Assembly: GCA_034933285.1 (NCBI GenBank)
Contig: JAYFNT010000016.1
Span: forward strand, 1 to 64,000
Source of the DNA: RPRC01 sp034933285
Lineage (GTDB): Bacteria; Desulfobacterota; Desulfuromonadia; Geobacterales; Geobacteraceae
Direction of reading: 5' to 3'
Length of the DNA stretch: 64,000 bases
The notes under the pieces were generated by a model. The model had not been told where the DNA came from, made no database searches, and was given only the letters and a program-made list of their open reading frames with translations. A program made the translations under genes and the position numbers. The stretch's first letter is position 1; each line of letters opens with the position of its first letter. Below are positions 8,806-17,170 of the stretch, in pieces.

Positions 8806-9516
8806 CTATCCAGGTGTCCAGAAGGGACCTTTCTTGCCCAGCTTTGCCAGCGCCAGGATCAGCTCGGATGCGTACTCCGGCACCCGGGAAAGATAGTCCG
8901 GCTGCAAACGGTTCCTGAGCAGGGGCCCGCTGAAAACCAGCGCCCAGTTGACCAGCGGCATGATGGACTCGGCCGACGCGGCATCATATTGCGGCCAATC
9001 TGCGACATGCTCTTCCGACCGGAAGAGGTTCATGCGACTTCAAGCCATGCCCCAGGTTGCTTCTCCGGCCAATACCCTGGCCAAGGGTATGTTCATGTGC
9101 CCCACGACCGTCGCGGGTTCTACCTCCAGGATCTCCTCGTCCCGCATGCGGACGAGGATGGGCTGCCCACAATCAAGGCAGCGGGTTTCGATGCGGACCT
9201 CGGTACCGGGAAAAAGCCAGCGCACGGCCAGCGCTTCCAGTCCTCACTGGCCGAACCATTTCTGCTCCCCCCTGATGGTCACGAGGTAATTGGTCGGCAC
9301 ATTGGAAAAGGGCGCCCAAGACTCGACGTAATCGGTGTCCTTGACAAACCAGCAGGCCAGCGAGGAATCGGCGGCCTTGCGCTGCAGCTGCCTGGCCTCT
9401 TCGGGCCGCACCCCGAGCGTTGCCGCCAGCTCGGTATAGTGGGGCGCCCGCCCGGTTTTCATGAAATGTTCCATGACAGCAGTGTAAGCCTTTTGCACCA
9501 ATGCGGTTTCTTCCAT
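8806..9516 (-). CDS. MerB-like organomercurial lyase with two in-frame TGA (putative selenoprotein)
   Basis: Reading through two TGA codons gives a coherent 236-residue protein ending at TAG. An N-terminal helical domain (PHYTELAATLGVRPEEAR) is followed by a MerB-like domain. In E. coli MerB the catalytic residues are C96, D99 and C159. Here the segment WFGQ-U91-GLEAL aligns U91 with C96 and E94 with D99, and MA-U159-SRMNLF aligns U159 with C159. Both breaks are TGA, none is TAA or TAG, and there is no frameshift. A conserved C-x-x-C (RCLDCG) lies between them. The start ATG 9516 follows the rhodanese stop by one base, implying coupling. The likely role is cleavage of carbon-mercury or related bonds; the D-to-E change makes the substrate uncertain. 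The alternative is a pseudogene, but two precise Cys-to-TGA hits are hard to explain that way. Confidence 0.85.
9010..9027 (-). promoter_or_regulatory. Candidate bacterial SECIS for U159 of MerB-like gene
   Basis: Thirteen nt after TGA 9042-9040, CTCTTCC pairs perfectly with GGAAGAG around the loop GGTC. The loop begins with G about 20 nt from the TGA, as expected for bacterial SelB-binding hairpins. Confidence 0.75.
9219..9235 (-). promoter_or_regulatory. Candidate bacterial SECIS for U91 of MerB-like gene
   Basis: AGCGC pairs with GCGCT around TGGCCGT, 9-25 nt after TGA 9246-9244. The loop contains GG. It is shorter and closer to the codon than the other two hairpins. Confidence 0.5.
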
Positions 9517-9517
9517 G

Positions 9518-9925
9518 TCATTTCCCCTCCACCGGATAGCCTGCCTGGCGCCATCCGTTCCAGCCCCCCTTGAGGGCGTACACCTTCGAATACCCGGCAT
9601 TGATCAGTCTGAGCGCCAGACCGGCGCTGGTCTCCTCGTTCGGTCAGGCACAATAGAGGACCAGGGTCTTGCCCTTCGGGTATTTTGCCTGCCATTCGGG
9701 AAAATCCCGCGGATCCTCCCGGATGGCACCGGTAATTTTCCCATCGCTGCCCGACCAGTCACCCTGCTGCCTGACATCGATGAGAACGAGATCAGGCAAA
9801 GCGAGGATCGATTTCAACTCTTCCTTCGACATCAAAGGCACCTGGTCGCCGGCCGACGCTTCCCCAGCCGGGAAAAACCCTGCGGCCAGGTACACAACAA
9901 GGAAAAGAGCCCATTTCCAAGACAT
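9518..9925 (-). CDS. Rhodanese-like sulfurtransferase with in-frame TGA (putative selenoprotein)
   Basis: Reading through TGA 9646-9644 gives 135 residues. There is a signal peptide (MSWKWALFLVVYLAAGFF...ASA), so it probably acts in the periplasm. A single rhodanese domain follows (VLIDVRQQGDW near 48-58) with the active loop LVLYCA-U94-PNEETSAG, then LKGGWNGWRQAGYP. Rhodanese-like proteins of this type carry Cys in that loop (CACPNE...S/T), and Sec-containing relatives are known as a selenoprotein family. Without read-through the protein would stop at residue 93 and lose the whole C-terminal half, which remains well conserved in pattern. GGGGGT lies before the ATG. Its stop overlaps the region of the MerB-like start, so the two genes form one transcript. 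Confidence 0.88.
9612..9628 (-). promoter_or_regulatory. Candidate bacterial SECIS for U94 of rhodanese gene
   Basis: Sixteen nt after the TGA, AGCGCC pairs with GGCGCT around loop GGTCT. The loop sequence and distance resemble the E. coli fdhF SECIS hairpin, whose apical loop also carries GGUCU. Confidence 0.8.
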
Positions 9926-9929
9926 TTCT

Positions 9930-9996
9930 GTACCCCCTTTCGTATAGGGTAAATTTTATCGTACCCCCGTTCAATTTCAATTCTGCGCAGAGAGAA
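9930..9996 (-). promoter_or_regulatory. Promoter region of the rhodanese-MerB operon with direct repeats
   Basis: The minus strand reads TTGAAA-16 nt-TAAAAT, a fair sigma70 match. Two copies of GGGGGTAC (plus-strand 9930-9937 and 9961-9968) lie 31 bp apart in the same region; the nearer also overlaps the ribosome-binding site. They may be operator half-sites. Confidence 0.45.
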
Positions 9997-10162
9997 CTGG
10001 TAAATGGCGGACCCCATACCGAAGTTTTTGAAATTTGGAAGGTTGTCCTTGTATTTTCGAGATCGAACTGACGGGGTGTTTTTTGCAGCGAGGAGGCGGA
10101 CGGCTCCTCTGGGGTATATAATAGACTCAGCAGGTAGCGTTCCGCAGAGGGAGGAGGTCACG

Positions 10163-10444
10163 ATGCATACCGCTCAAGGTGACGACATTAAGCTTGGGAA
10201 CCTGGCCACGATATTGGGTGGGGTGTTTCTGTGCAACCTGGCATTACTGTTACTCTGGTCAGTCATCTTCTTAACAGCTCACGACTGGATGTATGGCATG
10301 AATGCCAGATGGTTCAACATCAACAGCCATGAGTTTGATCTGCTGAATTACGGGCTGATAGGTTTCCTGAAGATAATCAATATCGCATTCTTTCTGTTCC
10401 CCTATCTGTCCATCAAGCTGTTGCTGCGGAGGAAGTCCGGGTAG
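10163..10444 (+). CDS. DUF6868-family two-helix membrane protein
   Basis: ATG 10163 has GGAGGAGGT upstream and gives 93 residues; upstream in-frame codons are not preceded by such a site. Two hydrophobic helices are visible (ILGGVFLCNLALLLLWSVIFLTA and FLKIINIAFFLFPYLSIKLLL). Between them lies a loop with HDWMYGMNARWFNINSHEFD, the hallmark of the DUF6868 family. Function of the family is unknown. A hairpin without a T run (GACGCCCC/GGGGTGTC) lies directly after the stop. Confidence 0.8.
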   Translation: MHTAQGDDIKLGNLATILGGVFLCNLALLLLWSVIFLTAHDWMYGMNARWFNINSHEFDLLNYGLIGFLKIINIAFFLFPYLSIKLLLRRKSG

Positions 10445-10801
10445 ACGCCCCTGGTCGCGGGGTGTCAGCAAAACGGCCTGAAGCTTTGACATCCGCTAAT
10501 CGGCGTCATGGAGTTGCGCATCATCAGGCATCCGAACGGGGACTACTTCCACACGAAGGAACCGTACAGGGTCTACCATAGGATTTATGCAGATGACAGA
10601 ACCATGGAGCAGTTATAAAATATGGTACTGACGGGGGTGTGGCTCATGGGGTCAGTGGCCTGTTCATTCAGACTCACTCGGCCCTGAAATGCCGCCCCCG
10701 TCATCTGCGTCATCCTCAAAGGTCGACCGGGATGGTGCCAAAAGTGGCTCTGTAAGTAGACGAGACCTTGGGATGATCATTTCGTCTGCAAAGGAGCCCA
10801 C
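10445..10801. other. Intergenic region with hairpin, otherwise nothing recognised
   Basis: A GC hairpin follows the DUF6868 gene at about 10444-10466. A 36-codon frame from ATG 10509 (MELRIIRHPNGDYF) has no ribosome-binding site and is not called. The right end leads into an IS110 fragment. Confidence 0.4.
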
Positions 10802-10910
10802 ATGAAAACGAATTATTCCCTAGAACTGCGGGTCAGTGTTGATGTTGGCTGCCACAATCACAATGTTGCCATTGGTCTTTCCACCGGCGAAATTCTCGAT
10901 GAATTTTGCT
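10802..10910 (+). pseudogene. IS110-family transposase, N-terminal fragment
   Basis: About 36 residues (SVDVGCHNHNVAIGLSTGEI) match the start of IS110-type DEDD transposases, where the first Asp of the RuvC-like domain lies in DVGxxxH. AAAGGAG precedes the ATG. Homology ends near 10910, about 50 bp before the end of the convergent histidine kinase gene; the downstream open frame is merely antisense to that gene. Confidence 0.65.
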
Positions 10911-10957
10911 TCCTGGCACGGCGCGGAGACTTCTCCTCATTATGCCTCCGCCTCATA

Positions 10958-13900
10958 TCAAGCCCTGTCAAGCACATCCCGTACCTTCCGCAACAATACT
11001 TCTCTGGAGAAAGGTTTCATGACAAAATCCATCCCTTCCTCGAAAATGCCCTTCCCGTGCATGATTTCCGCCGTGTAACCGCTGAGGAATATTGCCTTTA
11101 TGCCAGGGTTTATCCCTCTTATGTCGGCAAGCAATTCCATGCCGTTCTTACCGGGCATTATCACATCGGTCAGTACCAGGGAAATATCATCGTGTTCCAT
11201 GAACCGCGATACGGCCTCTGCCCCGTCACTTGCCACAATTACCCTGTAGCCGGCCCTTTCCAGAGTCCGCATCAGGAAAATCTTCACGATAACTTCATCC
11301 TCAGCAATCAACAGCGTCTCCGAACCCCCGGCAGCCGGAGCGACTGGCTTGATTTCCTGCCTGGTCTCGCTTCCGCCGATCAACGGCAGGTAGATATCGA
11401 AAGTAGTGCCTTTGCCCGGTTCGCTGCTGGCCAGGATGGCGCCGTCATGCTGCTTGACGATTCCGTACACTATTGACAGTCCAAGGCCGGTCCCCTTGCC
11501 GACCTCTTTCGTGGTGTAAAATGGCTCGAAGATCCTTTCCATCGTCGCACGCTCAATTCCGGTCCCGGTATCCGCAAAGGATATTTGGGCATATCTGCCC
11601 GGCGCCGAAAGATCATACAGCGCTTCAGATCCCTCCTTGACCTTCACCTCCCTGGTCGAGATGGAAAGACAGCCGCCATGGAGCATGGCATCGCGGGAAT
11701 TGACCGCCAGGTTCATGAGCACCTGTTCCAACTGGCCTTTATCGGCCGTGACGATCAGCTCGCTGCCGGAATGCACAGTGCGGAACTCTATATCCTCACC
11801 GATAACCCTGCGAATAAATTTGCCCGCATTGTGGATGATGGATTCGACTTTCACGGGTTTCCGGTTCATAACCTGCTTCCGGCTGAAGGTGAGCAGGTTT
11901 CTGGTGAGCTCCGCTGCCCGTTCCGAACCCGCCAGAATCTGCCCGATGCTCTCCTGCAGAAGTTCGTCATCGCCAGGGATGTTTTCCTTGATTATCTGCC
12001 CGTAGCCGGCAATGGCGGTAAGCAGGTTATTGAAGTCGTGGGCCACGCCACCGGCAAGGAGCCCGATGGATTCCATCTTCTGCGACTGCATGAGCTGCTG
12101 TTCCAGCTTCTCCCGTTCTGCCATCTCGACCTGCAGGTTCACTATGGTGGCCGCCAGTTCCTCCGTTCGTTCAGCGACCCGGCTTTCAAGTTCCTGGTTG
12201 AGCTTTTTCAGCTCCTCCTCGGCCCGCTTGCGCATGAAGGCTTCCAATATCGCCGGGGCCAGGGTTTCCACGATCTCCTGTTCCACCGTCGTATAGCCTG
12301 CCGGGCGGTTGGCAACGGCAATCATTCCCACGGTGCGCCCTTCACTGATCAAGGGAACTCCCAGGAAAGCATCCAGAGGGGGGTGCCCCGGGGGCAGTCC
12401 GATACTATCGCTGTGAGTGGCCGGATCATTGGTAAACAGGGTCTTGCCGTCTGAAAGAACGCGGCCATAGAGGCCATGAATCTTGAAGTTCCCAGGGGGT
12501 CTGCGGTGGCCGTTGGGATCGAGGCCGGCACAGGAGTCCCAGCCGGGATTGCTTATGGCGATGTCCTCAAGGCAGTTCTCATTGATCTCGCCGATAAAAC
12601 CGAACTTGCTTTTGGTGAGAGCTTGTACGACCTCCAGGCAGGCGACGCCCAGATCACTTTCGGTCCGGCTGCTGAGAGCAGCTGAAAGTACGGCGTTGAC
12701 CCCCTTCAGGATCTCGTTGTGCAGACTAATCGCCTCCTCGGCACGTTTGCGCTCGGTGATGTCGGCAAAACATACCGCCACTCCGTCACCGAGTTTCACC
12801 GACATATTGCGGAACCAACCGTCAATACCCTCGGCCTGGTATCGCAGTTCGTAATCTTGCGGCTGACCCGTCTCTACAATACTTACGTAATGGGTGAAGA
12901 GGTCACTTTGGTCCCTGTTGCCGGGCAACAGCTCGAGCAAACGCCGGCCGATAAATTCATCGGGCGGGCGCCGCAGAATCCGGCAGGCCTCCGGGTTCAC
13001 ATAAACCCAGCGGAAGTCAACGATGGCACCGAGCTCATCCCTCACGGCAGTGAGAATGGTAAAGGCGTCCATGGACATTTCCTGGGCCACCCGGAATCGC
13101 TCTTCGCTTTCTCTTAGCGCTTCCTCGGCCTGCTTGCACTCGGTAAAGTCGGTCAGTGTCACAACGCAACCGATGATTCGGGCCTGTTCACTCATGAGCG
13201 GCGTCGCGTTGAGCAGGAGATGATAGATCCGGCCGTCTTTCCGGTCAAACTCGACCTCGACACATTCGAAGCTTCCGCCGCCCAGAGGAGTGGCAACGGA
13301 AAACAGGCAATCCGAGTCAATTATCCGCAGGTGAAAGAGTTCGTTGAAAGGCTTGAGCAGAGGATTTTCACCGCACAGTTCATGGGCGGCCTGGCTGGCC
13401 CGGATGATGCTCCCCCCTTCATCGCAGACTATTATCGCCTCTCCCGCCTGCTCGATGATGGCGCGGGCGAGCCGCTCCGACGCCAGGACCTGTTCGTTGC
13501 GCTTCTGTTGAGTGAGGTCGGTGACCACCGCGCTTATGCCACGACTGCCGTAAAGGTTCAGTTCGGAGCAGGAAATCAGCACCGGCAGGAAATCCCCTGT
13601 TCCGGTTACCATGGCGATCTCATTTTCGGCACTCTCATGGAAGCAGTTTCTCAGCCTGGCACTGAAAAGGGCATGGTGAGCAGGAGCCACGTAAGAGACG
13701 AGACGGGTGCCTATGAGCCTTTCCAGGGGGACCTGAAGCATGGTTGCCAGTCGGTTGTTGCAGTACAGGATAGTCCCATCGGCAGCCAGTGTGGCGGCGC
13801 CTTCGTTCATGGTCTCCACCAGGACGCGATAGGGCTGCTCGGCTCCCTTCAGGGTGAAAACCTGTTCCCCCTCGGGCCCGGTAACCACGAACGCATCAAC

Positions 13901-14008
13901 CTCGCCGCGTCCAATGGCGCTCAGGGTCTCTTCGGCCTCATCCAGGCGGAATCGGAGATTTTCTATCTCGGCCAGGAGATCTTCGCGTGTTCTGTTGTCG
14001 GTCGCCAT
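10958..14008 (-). CDS. PAS-PAS-PAS-GAF hybrid sensor histidine kinase with receiver domain
   Basis: This 1,016-residue protein is soluble, with no membrane segment. Predicted order: a coiled start (8-30), PAS (about 55-175, 180-290 and 300-425), GAF (440-595), a coiled coil (595-645), HisKA with H657 in GGVAHDFNNLL, an HATPase_c domain with N770 (NLAVNSRDAM) and G boxes (DTGTGI, GKGTGLGLS), and a receiver domain with D948 (TDVIMPG) and K998. It would autophosphorylate at H657 and pass phosphate to D948, tuning kinase output or a downstream phosphorelay. It lies 18 nt after kaiB and appears to be the last gene of the kaiC-kaiB-kaiB operon. That context suggests it reads the KaiBC state, though this is inference. 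Confidence 0.93.
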   Translation of the reverse strand: MATDNRTREDLLAEIENLRFRLDEAEETLSAIGRGEVDAFVVTGPEGEQVFTLKGAEQPYRVLVETMNEGAATLAADGTILYCNNRLATMLQVPLERLIGTRLVSYVAPAHHALFSARLRNCFHESAENEIAMVTGTGDFLPVLISCSELNLYGSRGISAVVTDLTQQKRNEQVLASERLARAIIEQAGEAIIVCDEGGSIIRASQAAHELCGENPLLKPFNELFHLRIIDSDCLFSVATPLGGGSFECVEVEFDRKDGRIYHLLLNATPLMSEQARIIGCVVTLTDFTECKQAEEALRESEERFRVAQEMSMDAFTILTAVRDELGAIVDFRWVYVNPEACRILRRPPDEFIGRRLLELLPGNRDQSDLFTHYVSIVETGQPQDYELRYQAEGIDGWFRNMSVKLGDGVAVCFADITERKRAEEAISLHNEILKGVNAVLSAALSSRTESDLGVACLEVVQALTKSKFGFIGEINENCLEDIAISNPGWDSCAGLDPNGHRRPPGNFKIHGLYGRVLSDGKTLFTNDPATHSDSIGLPPGHPPLDAFLGVPLISEGRTVGMIAVANRPAGYTTVEQEIVETLAPAILEAFMRKRAEEELKKLNQELESRVAERTEELAATIVNLQVEMAEREKLEQQLMQSQKMESIGLLAGGVAHDFNNLLTAIAGYGQIIKENIPGDDELLQESIGQILAGSERAAELTRNLLTFSRKQVMNRKPVKVESIIHNAGKFIRRVIGEDIEFRTVHSGSELIVTADKGQLEQVLMNLAVNSRDAMLHGGCLSISTREVKVKEGSEALYDLSAPGRYAQISFADTGTGIERATMERIFEPFYTTKEVGKGTGLGLSIVYGIVKQHDGAILASSEPGKGTTFDIYLPLIGGSETRQEIKPVAPAAGGSETLLIAEDEVIVKIFLMRTLERAGYRVIVASDGAEAVSRFMEHDDISLVLTDVIMPGKNGMELLADIRGINPGIKAIFLSGYTAEIMHGKGIFEEGMDFVMKPFSREVLLRKVRDVLDRA

Positions 14009-14026
14009 GCGGTCTCCTTCAGTGAG

Positions 14027-14386
14027 TCACTTCTTTTTTCGCAGGTCAAGGCCCAGCAGCAGCCTCTCTGTCTGCGACATATCACCGATAAACTTGCGCA
14101 ACGGCGGAGGCAGTTCCTTCACCAGGGTGGGAGCGGCAACGATCTGGCCTTCCTTGGCGAAGATCGGTTGCTGATAGATGTCGATTATCTCCAGCTGGTA
14201 ACGCCCTTCCAGGTGTTCGCTGCAAATCCTGCGGACATTTTCGATCGCCCGTTGAGAATTGGGAGTCAAGCCGCTCACATAAAGCCGGAGAACATAGGTG
14301 TCCTTATCATTCACCAGGAGCGCCAGCTCGAAATCATCGGTTACATCTCTCGCCGGTGGTGCGTTATCGGAATCCCTCTTTTTCAT
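14027..14386 (-). CDS. kaiB: KaiB-like protein (second copy)
   Basis: ATG 14386 is preceded by GGAG and gives 119 residues; a longer frame from 14443 lacks support. The KaiB thioredoxin-like core is clear: YVLRLYVSGLTPNSQRAIENVRRIC, then LEIIDIYQQP...IVAAPTLVKELPPPLRKFIGDMS, ending with LLLGLDL. A roughly 30-residue charged extension precedes the core. KaiB proteins bind KaiC and, in cyanobacteria, switch fold to do so. Two KaiB copies in series may allow different KaiC or kinase contacts. It sits between kaiB copy 1 and the hybrid kinase. Confidence 0.9.
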   Translation of the reverse strand: MKKRDSDNAPPARDVTDDFELALLVNDKDTYVLRLYVSGLTPNSQRAIENVRRICSEHLEGRYQLEIIDIYQQPIFAKEGQIVAAPTLVKELPPPLRKFIGDMSQTERLLLGLDLRKKK

Positions 14387-14474
14387 GTCGGTCTCCAGTA
14401 CCGTGCAATGGGCAGCACTCCGTCCCAACCCCGGTTTGTGCAAGGATGAAGGTGCAGTTAAGATTTTTCATGCA

Positions 14475-14807
14475 CTACCCGAGAGGTTTTATATCCAGCC
14501 CCACCAGCACCCGTTCGGTGTTGGAGAGGTCGCCGATGATCTTCTTCACCGGTTCGGGGAGTTTCCGGACCAGGGTCGGCAACGCCAGGATCTGGTCGCC
14601 CTTGGCCAAAGCAGGATTCTTCGTAAGATCAATTACTTCGATCCTGTATTGACCGGCAAGATGCTCCCCGCAAATCTTTTTCAGGTTGGCAAAGGCGGTG
14701 AGGGATTTGGGCGTCTGTCCGGCCACATACAATCTGAGCAGATAGGCCGGATCAGGCTGAGCTTCCGTCTTTTTCAGCAAACGACGTTTGTTATGTTGAT
14801 CCGTCAT
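14475..14807 (-). CDS. kaiB: KaiB-like protein (first copy)
   Basis: The 110-residue protein has the full KaiB pattern (LLRLYVAGQTPKSLTAFANLKKIC, IEVIDLTKNP, ILALPTLVRKLPEPVKKIIGDLS, LVGLDI). Its start codon overlaps the kaiC stop in an ATGA arrangement, so translation is probably coupled. It is about half identical by eye to the second copy and lacks that copy's long N-terminal extension. Confidence 0.93.
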   Translation of the reverse strand: MTDQHNKRRLLKKTEAQPDPAYLLRLYVAGQTPKSLTAFANLKKICGEHLAGQYRIEVIDLTKNPALAKGDQILALPTLVRKLPEPVKKIIGDLSNTERVLVGLDIKPLG

Positions 14808-16564
14808 CTGCGTCCCCTTTTCCCGGACTTTACCGGGCGTTCCTTTTCAGTGGAAAGCTCGTCGGCCTGCCGAACCCTTGCCATATTCACGCTTACCTCG
14901 GCACAAGACTCATCAGCAAGTTTCTCCCTGGCGATGATCCGCTCCAGATCTTCCTTTTCCGCCTCGAACCGGGTAAGCAGGGCGGCAACCTGTGCTTCGA
15001 CAACCGTTTTCCTCCGCTCGAGATCCCGCTGCTTACGCTCGATTTCCTGCCTGCGCTCCTGGGATTCGCTCTTCTCCCTTGCCTCCTGGGCGGACCTGGC
15101 CGCGCCGGTCAACACCCCGCTGGAGCCGACATAAACGTCCCGAAGCTGGATGCCCTTATCGCTCAGGCAGAATTCCCTGACCTGATTGGAATGCTCCATG
15201 CCGCGGGATTTGAGGATGCAGAGGCCGCGGTTTCGCTCGCCGCTTCCTTCCATGACCTGAAGGAGTATCCAGGTATCCATGAGTGATGAAACTCCGATAT
15301 CGGTACGCTCCAGGCTAACGCCGACCGCAGTCAAATCGGTGCAGAAAGCGGTAATCTGTTTCATCTTGAGATAATCGATCAGCCTGGAGAGCATGGATTT
15401 CACTTCCGATTGGCTCGCTGCTGCAACCAGGTTGGAAATGGGGTCGATAACGACTAAAGCCGGGGCAAATGCTTCTATCACCTTGTGCATGGTCACCAGG
15501 TGCATCTCCAGTCCGTACAGTGTGGGGCGGGAGTTCTGGAATTGCAGCAGCCCCCTGTCTACCCACTGCTCCAGGTCGATGCCGATGGAGCGCATGTTGC
15601 GGATGATCTGGTTGCGCGACTCCTCGAAGGCGAAATAGACGCAGCGCTCGCCGCGTCGGCAGGCGGCATCGACGAAGTGCGCTGCCATGCTGGATTTGCC
15701 GGTTCCTGCGGTGCCGGAGACCAGGATGCTGCTCCCCCGGTAGAATCCCTTTCCCCCCATCATGGTGTCCAGGCGTGCTATACCGGTCGATATCCGCTCG
15801 ACCGAAGCGGCATGGTCGAGGCCCAGTGAAGAGATCGGCATCACCGAGAAACCCTGTTCGTCTATCAGGAACGGGTATTCGTTGGTGCCGTGGGCGGAAC
15901 CGCGGTACTTGATGATCCGCAGCCTTCTCGTTGCGATCTGTTCGGTCACGCTATGGTTGAGCAAGATCACGCAGTCGGCGACATATTCTTCCAGCCCGTG
16001 TCGGGTAAGCGTATTGTCCCCCTGCTCTCCGGTGACAATGGCGGTGACCCCTTTCGTCTTCAGGAAAAGGAACAGCCTCCTGAGTTCCGCCCGCAGCACG
16101 GTCTCGTTGGACAGCCCGGAAAAAAGCGCCTCTATCGTATCGAGCACCACCCGCTTCGCGCCGATCGATTCGATTGCGTGGCCGAGGCGTATGAACAACC
16201 CCTCCAGGTCATATTCACCGGTTTCCTCGATCTCGCTCTTTTCGATATGCACGTAGTCGAAGGCAAGCAGTCCGCGGGCCGCCAGGTCGCTCAGATCGAA
16301 CCCCAAGGAGGCGAAGTTTTTCGCCAGCTCTTCGGTCTTCTCTTCGAACGACATGAAAACGCCCGGTTCGCCATGCTGCAGTGCACCGCGCACCAGGAAC
16401 TCCATGCCCAGTAGGGTCTTGCCGCAACCGGTGCCGCCGCAGACCAGGGTCGGGCGTCCCTGGGGCAGTCCGCCGCCGGTAATCTCGTCCAGCCCCTTGA
16501 TTCCGGTGGAAGATTTCAACAGGACTTCAGGGGATGGTTGTGCATTATTTGTCGCTTTGGCCAT
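14804..16564 (-). CDS. kaiC: KaiC-like double-domain RecA-type ATPase
   Basis: ATG 16564 (MAKATNN) follows GGGAG and gives 586 residues; a start 21 nt earlier lacks a site. Two KaiC domains each carry a Walker A: GGTGCGKTLLG in the N-terminal half and SGTAGTGKSSM in the C-terminal half. The C-terminal domain has VSSLMDTWILLQ, aligning two Ser with the S431/T432 autophosphorylation pair of Synechococcus KaiC, and ends like KaiC (REFCLSDKGIQL). A charged coiled coil of about 70 residues follows, which the cyanobacterial protein lacks. Without KaiA in the window, an hourglass or stress-signalling role is more likely than a true clock; this is inference. Confidence 0.93.
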   Translation of the reverse strand: MAKATNNAQPSPEVLLKSSTGIKGLDEITGGGLPQGRPTLVCGGTGCGKTLLGMEFLVRGALQHGEPGVFMSFEEKTEELAKNFASLGFDLSDLAARGLLAFDYVHIEKSEIEETGEYDLEGLFIRLGHAIESIGAKRVVLDTIEALFSGLSNETVLRAELRRLFLFLKTKGVTAIVTGEQGDNTLTRHGLEEYVADCVILLNHSVTEQIATRRLRIIKYRGSAHGTNEYPFLIDEQGFSVMPISSLGLDHAASVERISTGIARLDTMMGGKGFYRGSSILVSGTAGTGKSSMAAHFVDAACRRGERCVYFAFEESRNQIIRNMRSIGIDLEQWVDRGLLQFQNSRPTLYGLEMHLVTMHKVIEAFAPALVVIDPISNLVAAASQSEVKSMLSRLIDYLKMKQITAFCTDLTAVGVSLERTDIGVSSLMDTWILLQVMEGSGERNRGLCILKSRGMEHSNQVREFCLSDKGIQLRDVYVGSSGVLTGAARSAQEAREKSESQERRQEIERKQRDLERRKTVVEAQVAALLTRFEAEKEDLERIIAREKLADESCAEVSVNMARVRQADELSTEKERPVKSGKRGRR

Positions 16565-17170
16565 GTATTCTCTCCCGTGGACCATTTGCTGATGATAAAC
16601 GAAACGTAATAATAATCAGTTTCCATCCGGGAATGGTGCTTTTTGGCCTTGGCTGTGTCAATCTGCGGGCTTGTTTGTGCGACATACTACAGTATGCCTC
16701 TGCGCAAACCCTTGATCTCCTTGCCAGGACAAAAAAGCCCCTCTTTCCGATCTGGTAACTGCATAAGCGTCAATCCTGAGTTTCCGAATGGAAACCAATG
16801 ACAAACATATACAAATATAACTTGGATTTCAACAAAACAACTTATTTATGTTATTTCAGTAGTGTCCCAACGTTGAATCGCTAACAAGCAGTAATTGTCC
16901 GACAATATTGTGAGAAATCGACATCATGCCATTTAACGACTTGGGGGATAAGGGGACGTAAGGGATAAGGGGACGTAGGCAACTTCGTCAACTTTTGTGT
17001 AATAACATACCGAAATAACATGCGTCGCACAGTTAGAATCGACAATGGGGCTCGGCTGCCACGCGGAGAGGCATCTTGGTGTGTAGCGTTGTGGTGGTGG
17101 TCACCGGAAGTGTTAGGGAGCGTCTAGGAAACCTTACACAACGGTAAATCAGGCAGTTAGGTGTAATAAG
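16565..17170. repeat. Intergenic region with long imperfect inverted repeat
   Basis: The stretch AAGGGGACGTAGGCAACTT continuing through TCGTCAACTT (about 16967-17004) recurs inverted at 17161-17196, with roughly 85% identity over 36 bp. GGGATAAGGGGACGTA is also tandemly repeated at the left arm. The right arm runs into the start of the truncated gene that follows. No gene was recognised between the arms; the kaiC promoter should lie at the left edge. Confidence 0.6.

Noticed and set aside
8806..9646. Reading the rhodanese and MerB-like genes as three or four short separate proteins or as pseudogenes
   Set aside because: All breaks are TGA at catalytic Cys positions with hairpins after them, and the frames are otherwise continuous.
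10509..10619. 36-codon frame MELRIIRHPNGDYF
   Set aside because: No ribosome-binding site, no family, and it lies between a terminator-like hairpin and an IS fragment.
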